Made by a program: the position numbers and the translations under genes
Assembly: GCF_910592395.1 (NCBI RefSeq)
Contig: NC_088316.1
Location: forward strand, 15,934,001 to 15,998,000
DNA length: 64,000 nucleotides
Source: Lineus longissimus
Lineage: Eukaryota > Nemertea > Pilidiophora > Heteronemertea > Lineidae
Direction: 5' to 3'
Shown: one piece after another, positions 1-12,000 of the stretch
Layout of the letters: each line of letters starts with the position of its first letter
Position numbering within the stretch: position 1 is the stretch's first letter
Notes under the pieces: generated by a model
Seen by the model: the letters and a program-made list of their open reading frames with translations, nothing else
The model's database searches: none
What the model was told of the DNA's origin: nothing

Positions 1-3000
1 TGAAGAAGAAATGGAATTACATCGGCCCATTCCAACAATGACCAGTCCGTATGGCCTTCCGAAATCTAACAATAACAACTGACATCCAACTTCTAGATTG
101 GCAGATCACAGTTGTCTTCGAGACACTCACCGTGTTGTATTTCCAGAACTGATTTCCTTGCATACCATGACACCCAAACAATATAACAGGACTTCTATCG
201 CGGCTTTGTGACAGATCGAAGCAAACGTTTCTTCTCTTTGGACGAATATCTTTGTGCCAGGAAAGCTCAAATTGCTGGAAAAAAATGAAATAGTGAAGTA
301 ACTTCTCGAGTTCTTGGGAGGATAGATTGGACACTGAATGTATTCAGAGGCCTGAACAACTGAATAAACTCAGTATGAGCTAGCATCTGCCATCTGATTG
401 AATTTGGTGGAAATCAAAGATATGGCCCTCTTTTATTTCCGATGACACTCGTACCAACTAGTGAGCAGTTACCACGCCAGAACAACCTGTTTCATCAGGA
501 GAAACTGACTCAATTTCCGTGCAACAACATTCAAGGTGAACAACAGACGACATCATCAGTTCTTGTTGCTATGCTGATGTGCTTCAAGACTTGTTTTTTG
601 ATTGCAAGGTTTGAAATACTGTTTGTAGGCAAAGTTGTGACATTGTTTTACACTGGTACTTGTCTTACCTGTTCACCAGATAATCCAGCTTTATCCGACA
701 TGCATTGTTCAATGCTAAACCGTTCATTGCTGCTCCTGAACTTGGCATCGATGCACATGTTGGCACCAAGATTTCTTATCTGCAAAAGCAACAAAATATC
801 TAAATCATTTTCATAAAGCACATTTTAGCAGGCGATTGTTCCCCATCAGTTCTTCTCTCAGGTATGTTATGACCATTTCCTGACCAAAAAACTCTGGGCT
901 CCAAGGTAGATCTCTCTGAGACAGAAGAACCAAGCCTCTCAACCTGTCAGATGAAGAGCTTCCAATTTTTACAGGGAACAAATCAACCAAAAATGCTGTG
1001 ACAGGATACCCCTCTTGGTCACGACAAACCTCTAAGTCTTCTTTCCCTGAAAGTGCATGTAAACACGAGACACAAAACTTCATGACCTACCTCCCCTTCA
1101 GCAAAATTCGGCGGCTCAACCGGAGGATAGAAATTGGGCAGATCAAACGCTATCTCTGTCATAAACCACTTGAATGATTTACACTTTAATCTCTCCCGTA
1201 TCTCAAACTGGGCAGTTAAGTCGCCTGCATTAGCAGTCTTCCAGTGGGGCCGGCGCTTATACAAGTACTCCTTGTATTCGTCCATCCAAACTTCGGCTAC
1301 ACGCTTGTAATTCTGTATAATAATAATAAGTATACTCTAAAACCTCGAATACAAGGAATGAGGCTCCGCCCTCAATCATTACAATCGTTTGAATGGGGAT
1401 GGGCCAATAAGTCAGGTATTATTGTTTTATCAATGGCATGGGCGAATGGAGTCACATGTGTTATAATCACGCTCTGATCTTGGCCGACATTGAAAGTGAC
1501 ACAAAATCAACATCAGTGGTTATATTTTTCTTGTTGGCACTGGATACCCTTCGACAAAGGCAAACAAGACGCATTTCTTATTTTAGTTCATTAACAGATA
1601 AGCTGGAGGTGTAGCTGTCTAGCAGACCTGAAAAGGGGTTTTATAATAACTGTAGATGGATTTGGCGTACAACTAGGTTGGATGAAACCAAATGGGCAAG
1701 GAGGTTGCTCTACAGGTATGAGGAGAATGACCAAGTAGGTGTTCACAAAGAGTCCCTAGTAAACTCCCATGGATCTTGTTCTATTAGATGTCTGACGCTT
1801 ACATATTCCTCAACATATCACTTTTATAAACTTAGGTAAAGGTTTTGAATAAAACTCTAAATCATAGATGTGACAACAGTGACAAGAAGCATATCAAAAA
1901 CATGCTAGAATGCAATGTATAAAAGCCTCATTGAAACATTATTTAGGTAGTACTGTAGTGATATAGGGAGATTTACAGACAGTGAGACGCAGTCAGACTA
2001 TAGTGAATTAAAGAGATTCAAAAAACATGGGTGCAAGACAAACAGTACGTATCTGCAGATGTACAGAACTATTGCATTACTTTTGGACACAACATAAAAA
2101 GCTAAAGGAACAGAGGTCGGCCGTCTGCTTACACCACCAGCTTACCCTCGATATAAAGTCACCTATACCCGGGTTAGGGAACGGTGCAAATTTCCTATAG
2201 ATATGGCCTATCCGAGAACAGGCCGTATCCACCATTTTGCCACCGCACTGCCATATCTATAGACATGACAGAACATGAAAAGAGAAGATGAAATGTGTGA
2301 TTAGACTCGGATGACTGTCCCATGACTGGACCGTGCTGTCACCTGGTGTGAGGAATGGAAATCATTATCTGGCAGGGTACAGTAAGTTAAATTCATGCAT
2401 GAGAAAAATTTCGATACTCTCGACCAGCTTGTCATCTTTAGAAGAGACTTGGTATTCTGTCCTAAGTTGATAAGTTGAAAACACCAAATGCCAAGAGCTT
2501 ATTTCCAATGTACAAATCGGATTAAAAAAATCTACTCCAACAATCAGAAATTGTGATAAATTAATAATGCCAAGCAAGAGATTCTCCCTGCCAGATCAAT
2601 GAAATTTCTCAATTCCTTTGTCACTTGTATCCTTGTTAAACCATCCACCCCTGTAAAGAAATGCAGTTAGAACATTTTTTTCAAATATACATTTTGTTAG
2701 AGCCAAAAGCATGCAGCAAGATCAAAAGAGATCGCTTATAATCACTGTCATAACCACACATTTAAAGGGGTATTCATCTCTGAATATTTCAAAACTTCTC
2801 CCTTAAATTCAAAAGCAGAAGATACTTCGATCACTTGGTCGGCCACGCTGCGCCAAACAAAATAAACATTCTACAAAACCGCCTACTTTCATAGAGTAGA
2901 ATATTCCGCTTAAAAGAGTTACACTCTTTCCCCAAGCTAGGTGTATTTTCATATATCAATGAGGCATGGACAAATAGAAGGATTAAGTGATGAAAAAGTG

Positions 3001-6000
3001 TGGGAGACTTTAGACATAACCTTGAATTAGAAGTTGAAAAGTCATTCAAACAGGTAATTAGAAGTTCCTCGAAGTGATATGACTCTCATTATAAGCAATC
3101 TCTTTTCAAGCAATAAAACGGCAAGCTTACCCTCGAGGTGTAATCACCTGCACCACTGCTCGTGAAAGGACTAAATTTTCTATAAACATGGCCGATCCTG
3201 GAGCAACCGGCATCAAGCATCATTCCACCACACTGCCAAATCTGAGAAAAAAGCCTAATGTTAAAGTGTGCAGGATAAAGAGGGGGCCTACTTTCCCATC
3301 TTAGCCTGTTACCATGGTAGTTTTTTAGTGTCCATGAATTCTTTTTAGATGTACAAATGGATCAAATGGTTATCACACGAAGCATGCCATAGTATTTTCC
3401 CAACTGGGAGGTGGGGAGGGGTAACCCTCTAAAAGGAACTCTTATAGCCTACACTACAGTATATAGTGATGGCTAGTTGTAACTTTCACTACATGTGTGC
3501 ATGCTCTAAGGTTAGTTCACTACCAGAGAACAGTTAGATAAGAATTTGCAGGCCCCAAGCAAGATACACGCCTTACCCTCGCCTGATAGTCACCAGACCC
3601 TGCACCGCTGAAGGGCATGAACTTTCTATAGACATGGCCTATACGGGAGCATGGCATGTCAATCATTGTCCCTCCACACTGCCAGATCTAAGAAAATAAC
3701 ACAAATATAGAAAGAGCGTCCAAAAGGTCTAACCATTCTTTAAAAATCGGTTGAAATATGAGCCTAGAAACCTCCTGAGTTTGTCCAAAAATGTCCAGGC
3801 AGAGTCAGTGGGAGTGTAACCCATCACTCTTGGAAACAACTTTCCAGTTCCAAATGAACAATAGAAGTTTTCAATGGGAACATGGGGAACTCTCCCACAT
3901 ATCCGAAGTTTTATATCAACAGGGCCACGGAAAAAAAAAATTTTCAGCAAGATAGTTTTAAATCATTCCATCAAAGTTTACTTCAAATTTTCGGCCATAT
4001 AAGATGCATAACACCACTACCTGCCTTCTCCTCACTAGGGGGGTCATACAAATAGGCAAGCTATGACTAGGTTGGGAGAGTTACCAATATTGTCATACAT
4101 GGCCTAGTGATCGCGAGAGTCCAGTGAAAGGAGCAAATCTACGATAGACATGCCCAATACGAGAACACGGGGCATCGATCATTCTGCCTCCACACATCCA
4201 AATCTTGAAGAAAATAGATTAGGTGGCAGTTTATAACATAGGACAAGTTGCATATCACCACTATGGGAATGCCTTCTCCCTCGGTCATATCTTCATAAAA
4301 TGATTCCTAGGAGTTTTCTGGCTTTATTTTTTGCCCTTTTCTTTTATTTTCAAGGGAGTAAGGGGAGCGTTTTCCATTTTTCTCTAATATCCTTCTTCAC
4401 AACTTCTGCCCCAAAATAAAAGAGAGGTTGACAGTAAAGCAAATTAATGGAGAAATAACAAGCTCCTAGTTCGGAGATTTTACATTGTTATCATACTTCT
4501 GTTAATCGGCCGCTAGAAAAAATTCCAAATCTACGATAAATATGCCCGATTCGAGAACACGGGTGGTCAACCATTTGTCCTCCGCACATCCAAATCTAAA
4601 CGGATACAAAGTAAACAGAAGATTTGAGTCTCGTCAGGACTGCACAATCATCAGAAGCAGCTATGAAGAGGATCAAATAGGGAGAATATTCCGTTTTAGT
4701 CTCGACTCCACAGATAATGTGTCTTCAACTTATGGAGCGAGACATAGCTGAGAATTTCAGACTGAAATTCAAACTGAGATGATGCATGTTGGTACGAGAC
4801 GACATTGATACTGCCACAAATTTTGATCAAACTACCAAATTCATAATCTCCTAGATGAATCATCTAGATTAATTCCAACATCAGCCACATATTTGGGAAT
4901 TACTGTTGTTTGTTTCAAGGAATCCGCATCACTGATGCGGCTTGAAGACCAAGGTGTGATCAGACGCACCAAATGAACGGAGAATGTCCAATTCATGTTG
5001 AATTTCAAACATAAGTGACGTTCCATTTTGACTGGAACAATAATCTATTATAATGTTACCCTGTCTTGAAGCAGGCCTGTTACTCACTTTGAACGAGAGC
5101 TCATACTGCTCTCCTCCCCAGATGTCCAGCCCCGGGTCGTAGCCCCCAAGCTCCCAGAACCACGAGGCATCTATTGCAAACAGACCTCCAGCCATGACAG
5201 GGCTCCTGAAACAAATAGAGGCTATGATCAATAAAGATTAGTTGTAGTGTAATATATCATAGGCATTAACTGGACCCAAGAGGTATCTGCGAGTATCAAC
5301 TGGTTAGCTATACACCTCTTTTGATAGTAACAGTTGAGGCAGACGACGAAGGTGATGATGCTGGGAGCTGGACACTCAAGCAGTTATCAAGAGGAAAGTA
5401 GCCATGGTAAAAACAATTTCACTCACTTGAATGGTTTGGATGGATGTTTCAGATCTTCTTGCAATAATGGCAGACGTTTGTAGAAGAACTCCCAATCAAA
5501 TGCTCCCCTTGCACCTTCATCCTGCGCTCGATACTGGAACGTTTCATAATCGATAACATCTATGAATGGACATACAACTGTCCGGCGATCCTGAGCAATT
5601 GGATCTGTAATGCAAGGATGAAAACTGATGTCATGTAATGACATGTAATGCCAAGTCTCTCAGCATTTTAGAACTGTCCAACTATGGAGAGTCGGATGAC
5701 ACAAGAACATGAAATCTGGTCCAACATTTTGTGCCTCCGAGGCAAATATCAAAGTTGGAAAATTCTCTGCTTCTTCATATATACTGTCACAAAACAAGAT
5801 TTGCAGGGAGTTTGGTACCGACCACCAATCACTTACCTAATAAAGGAGGCAGGAAATTTATGTTTGGCTCACAGTGTGAGTCTAGAAATATGAGAACCTG
5901 ACCAGTGGCAGCCTTGGCCCCCAGTAATCGAGTTCGTATTAGACCCTCACGCTTTTTGGCTCGGAGAACTTTTACATTTGTATAGTGTTTCTTGACATAG

Positions 6001-9000
6001 TCATCTAGTGGCTTTTTAAGAAAATCTGTAAAGACACCAATATAACAGACGCATGACATTCAGATTGGGAATGGGAATGGGAATGGTTTGAAACACACCG
6101 ATATTCAAAATGTAGTCATGAGTCTTATAACATGTGCTACATCAGAATGAAGACAGGGGAGTTCCACATAACAAAGGCAGATGACAGCACCAGTTTCTCT
6201 CCATGCCATAATTTATAATATGAAGGGTACAACAGTACTTTTATGTTGGGTGAATTAATGATTGAAATGACTCTGGCGTACCAGGTACATGTACAGTGTT
6301 CGTATTCGATGTCGTCTTAGTTTTTAACATCTCAGATGCTTCTTAGAGGAGGGTTGGAAGGTCAAGCTGCCAAATCCTACTGTTTTCATCATCCTGGCGA
6401 GTTCCAAATGACAACATGCGCATTGTTTATCATGAGGTAAGGGTCGAGATCAAGTTAGCAAACACTTACCTTTTGTACTAAAATCATCAACTAATATAAT
6501 TTCATGTATAAGATGTTTTGGTGCTCTGTCTAACGATATCTGGACGGTCCGTAGTAACGTCGTCCAATGTTCATCATGGAATGGAATGATTATGCTGGCA
6601 TTCGGAAGTTTATTTAAGTACTTTTCAGATTTACAACTGAAAGTAGAGAGCCTGTTGATAAATGATGAACAAGAATGCAACAAACACTTCTGTTCACAGT
6701 ATCGATAATTTTATGTGACATATGGTCCATGTGAAATCACTGTGAACAGAAGCTGTCTTTAACTGATGCCAGGCCATCAATGAAACCTGGGGTTAATTCA
6801 GTCAAGTTGCCCTTTGCATGGCAAAGCTTGTCAGACTGAGATTCCAACTGCCAACTGAACTATGTTACTCTTTGAGAAGAAGAAGACAATTAGGAATAAG
6901 GAAGAGGAAGAAGAACAGGTGTACTTACTCGGGATGGCGGATATCTGATAATGATCTATGCAATGATATTTTATCACTTGCCAAGGCGTTGAAACCATTG
7001 ACACGGTAGAGTTTATCCTTCTCTTTGGACTCACTGCCATCAATACGGACTGCCCTGCCTTGTTCTCCCGGACCTGAAGAGATATAATGGAGAAAATCTT
7101 GAAACTAGTACGTGTTACACCTTCAAGGTATTGGCACCAGTGAATGATACAGCTGATCCACAGTTTGGCTACAGCTATACCACAATAGACCACACCACAG
7201 AATTTGCCACTAAAATACCTCCAAAGTTCCAAAATTCAACTTCAATCCTTTTGGCATAAAACTCAATAAAAAATCGTACATGCACTTTAATCAAGAAACC
7301 AATTTTAAAACTAAATAGCTTGGCACATTCAACTAAGCAATCAAACAAGTTAACTTGGATAATTTAATTATTTGAGGTAATGGATTTGGAGAGATCCTCT
7401 CAATATCAAAGTCTGCCACAAATTGAGTTTGTTAATACAATACCCAGAGGATTCTCCTTACACTCCTGTAAACATAGTGAGACATAGACTGCTGGCTGCC
7501 AAGGTTTTTGCTGGTTTCGAAAATTGCTGTATGCACAAGATGAAATTACTTTTTTCTCTTCTCTTTGACTTGCACTAATGAACTAAGACAGAGAGATAAA
7601 TATCAGCCTGCCACAAAGGAAACAGGCCATTTTCATGACAAGAGCAGGAAATTGGTAAAAAACTCCTTTGAGAGATGATTAGACATCAGAAAGAAGGTGG
7701 ATGAAAAAAGACAGTATTCTGTTTACGCCTGATTCCACTACTGGAAAAAGAGTTCCTGTACCAATTTTGAGACACACGTTACTGACTGCCATGACCAAAC
7801 TTGCCATTGGATTGGAAGTGCCCAGCAATATGCCTCTGAAATATGCATTTCTGTTGCTCAGCATAAATTTGCCCCTACCCTGTCTTTAGCTGACCAGCTC
7901 ATGGTACATCCATTAAATCCAATCAACCTTGGCCATGAATGCAAATTCGAATCCAATCCAACTTGTTTCTGAATCTGATACTGAGTGAAACTCAAGAACT
8001 AGATTCCCGGGGGGAAATATCAAATGCACCACTTTTGTGGTTTCTCCAATGAAATTGACAGTCTAAGCAATAAGTGATGGTTGTTACAATGGCTTATCAG
8101 TCTTCTTTCAAATTATAGCTTGAGAAAAGCGAAAAGCATGTCTACTGGATATCGTCACTGAAGACAATCTGACCAGATGAGTTACAAGCATTTTGTGAAC
8201 TACTGCATCCAGGCTACAAGTGTGACTTTGTCGTTTGAATCGAAACAGAGGTAAATTGAGATATCAAACACCAATTTAAACGCTAATTCAGAAGATTATT
8301 CTGTGGATCAAACATCCAAAGCTCTCCATTAACCCAGAAAACGAATGATAAGTTGGAAATTGTGGGAAAGTGCCATATGTTATACAGATTGGAGTGGGGA
8401 ACATGTTAAAGCTCTAGGAAGGTTTTGGAATTGATTCAAGAATGTTCAACTTTTCTATCAAGAGTTTGTTTACATTTCATCTTGGCAGGAAAAAGGTAGC
8501 AACAAGACTCAGTGGATTTGGTGTACAAAGTTTTCATCTGCATCATATCAGTTACACATGATTGGTTGATTTCATGTTTGATGGTCCTCAATCATCCCAA
8601 TCTGACTGGTTAATTCCAGAATGTGGCTACCCCACTATCTGATCTATGCCTCCCTCTTGATCAATGGTTTGATTTGCTGATAGCTGACATTTGTCATGGC
8701 GGCCCGATCACTTCTGCCAGTTTTACCACTGGATGAGTGGCACATTGGGAGCACTGCATCTTCTCTCAGGGTTCTGTTTGACCCGACCTGAGCAATGAGG
8801 AATTCTCCATACCTAACATTCCACTTCAGCAAACTATCTGATCTAGCCAGATGGAAATATGCCTCGACTGCCTCAGACCATAAAGGAATTGATTTACGAA
8901 CAACCGCCTCTCTGAGAACACACAACTCCTGTCAAAGCCTTGATCAGCGGTCCCCTTCCAGACTCATCATCAGCATTGACCTAACCTTAAGAGATTTATA

Positions 9001-12000
9001 GAATACCTAAATCTAGGATCAGTTTCATCGGCATTGCAAAGAATACCATAATGAAATATCAACCCCGATGGAGATGGTAGCTTGAAATACACCCTCAGAC
9101 CATGATGGAATTGAATCACGAACAACAATTCATCTGGGAAATGTAACTACAGTACAAGGCAGCGATCAGAGATACCGCCTCAGACCCATCAAGGCAATCT
9201 AACCCGGGGAGAGATTATCATAATGATCATCCTCAAGGATATCGCAGAAAGATTGTAATATACAGCCCCCATTTGCTGAAGTATGCTCCTATTGCCTTAC
9301 ATCAGCTCATCTGGGAGACTTGTAACCATCGGCTCCGACTCAAAGCGGTGATCAGACACACAGCTCCGGGCTCATCAGCTCTACCCTAACCTGGGGAGAT
9401 TTATCGAATTCCCTCTAGCCGCATTAATGAATCATATCAACATTCAGCCCTGCCAGGCGAAATGAGCCAAATACGGCTTAACTTTAGTGGATCATTTCTG
9501 CTTTGGTGGACTGATTTTATGAGAACATATTGGTGTGGTTGAGATACGATATGATGGGGCGAACGAGGCAGATGAGCTAACAGTTTTACTTTCTGATTCG
9601 TTTGAAGCAGGAAGCAATAAACAATGTGTTGAATCAACAGAAATGCAATTCACCGTGTTACCAGCACCAGATCTATTGCTCCCTTCCAGGGAAGTCATAG
9701 AAATAATGCACAAATTCAATAACACAGAGAAATGTTCTTTCGCTAACTTCGCTTTCTATATTCAGCAGTTATCGAAAGACTTGCTGATTCTTATTGATCC
9801 CTACCTGTTCTTTTCTGCAGGAGAGCGATTTCTGTATAATTGTGCCAGTCGATGCGGTGCAGAGTACCCACAGCTGCTGGAGGCTGAAAATACAGGAATG
9901 GAAAAAAATAAGACGCTGTATTTTGGATCAGTGACATTTCAACGGAGGTGAAATTGACAAGTAACCCAGTTAGGGTTTCTTGATCTTGTCAACTGCGCTA
10001 AGTGCTCCACTTGTCATCTTAAGCTGGTTCCTATTCACAAAGATCTCAAAATGCAGGAGTTTTGGATGCTGAAATAAGATAGATTCATAAGGGCGTGTTA
10101 TGTCATGAAAACTATGTCATGAGGCAATCCTTAAGATCTTAAGTAGTCCAGCTGATGCCCTGTCCTCTGTTCAGTGCGAAAGGACTACATACATATTTGG
10201 TCATTAGGTAATGTTGTCAAATATCATAGAGGAAGTCCAGTAATATGTGTGTATTTAACTTGGCATGAATTCACTGCCTGTAATTTGCAGCAAGTTATCG
10301 TCACTGACTGACTAATGTACCGCTAATGGGTTGCTACATGTAAGCTACATGCATGAACAGTACTCGACAAACTGCATCATGCACAAGCGCACAAATCATA
10401 AGAGAACAAGAGAAATATGACAGAATTGATTCGGTAGAAACATGTGTTCTTCCACCACAGCTTGGTAATATTGATTGATCTTTGGTTGCAGAAGTCCAAG
10501 ACCATGCAATGCGTTATGAACTGTTACCGACTGTAGGATTGAGGCCTGATGTAATAAATATGTGAGCGAGTGAATTCAGAAATTTGTGAAATGCCAAGTG
10601 TTGCTTATGAAAACTTTGACCTTTAGATGCTGTAAAACTGTAACGAACGATAAATGAAGGGATGGTAATGTCAACAGGTCCTTGCCCGTATTTGGCAAGA
10701 TGTAGTCAGTGGTCTTGAAATCGGGGGGGGGGGGGGGCAAATGATGCCTTGGTGAAACGTCAGACTGTATCGTGCACAGGACTATGCCCATGTCACATTC
10801 AGATTTTCCTTCAAAAAGCTCTGAGTTGTGAACAACTTTGGTACATTCTTGCCATCCCGACCTATCAAGAGTTAACACTGACACACTACTCAGCTCATTC
10901 ACAATGGCTTCAATGGTTACTGAGGTTGATGAAAGCATGAGAGCACTCTTCCACCTTTTTCAATTTGCCATATTATTATCATTGCCCATCTCCTACATGA
11001 CTCCTACCCACAGACGCTCAACGCATCATGCCAAGAAGTTTGTCCAAGCTTCGCCATCATTAGTTGGCTTAATCACATGCTACGCAAGAAAGTTTTTGTT
11101 TACTCAAAATAGCTTCAGGTAGCCCCGGGGGATTTTCCTTACACATGAGTCAAGCTACCTTTGACGTTATAAATTTATCCATAGAAAATCAATCATCTAA
11201 CATTTCAAGTTTGATCTTACCAAGATTGATCAAAGCAAAAGTCGATTGCTAATTGACATACTCTCAAGGAACGAAGCACAACGAATGGAATAAACATGAA
11301 AATGAAATCCATCAAGGAATAGACTGCGTCGATGTTCTAAGCTTTTTGACCAATATATTTGCATATGCAATGTGTCCAACCAACCACTGGCAAAAGATTG
11401 CATTTTTTTAGTAAGTAATATGAAACGAAACACAAGATGGCTGCTGCGGCAACCATCAGCCGCGATACTGGTTATACAAAATAACATAATTTAGTTAAAA
11501 CACCCCCCCATAGAAGATTTCGATTTCATGTCTCATGACAATTCATATTGTTGTCTGCCGCTTAATTATTCATTCAGCGATCAATATGGGGACTCCTGTA
11601 CTGGAAACAATATCGTTATATCGTTATGACAACTGCAGGTGAAATTACAGACTCTCATCAATATCTGATGGGGACGGGTATCTGATAGGTGGAGGAAAGT
11701 AAAGACAATGTATCATACCCCCCTGAGGAGTGCTGCTAGACAAGTAATACATAAAGCAGCTTGTTCAGTAGCCAGGACATAAGGACATTTGGCAAATGTT
11801 GGGTTCTGAATCATCTTCAGAGTGTTCAATTCTGGACATCTTTACACCAAATTCAGTCCACTGGTATCAACACACTATGCGCCAATAAGCTGAAAGAAAT
11901 AAAAATACTATACTGCCAATGTTCTGTAACACAAAAGTTCTTACAGAAAAAGATTGATTACTCATAAAAGAATGATTCAAGCCGCCCGACAGACAAGCCA

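Noticed and set aside
9535-9951. 138-codon plus-strand open frame inside the GALNT10 intron
   Set aside because: No recognisable domain, no splice or promoter context, and composition like the surrounding intron; judged a chance frame.
10999-11060. A TGGCATGAT stretch on the minus strand as the missing GALNT10 stem exon
   Set aside because: The reading frame closes within eleven codons, no phase-1 donor follows, and the flanking residues do not match the stem.
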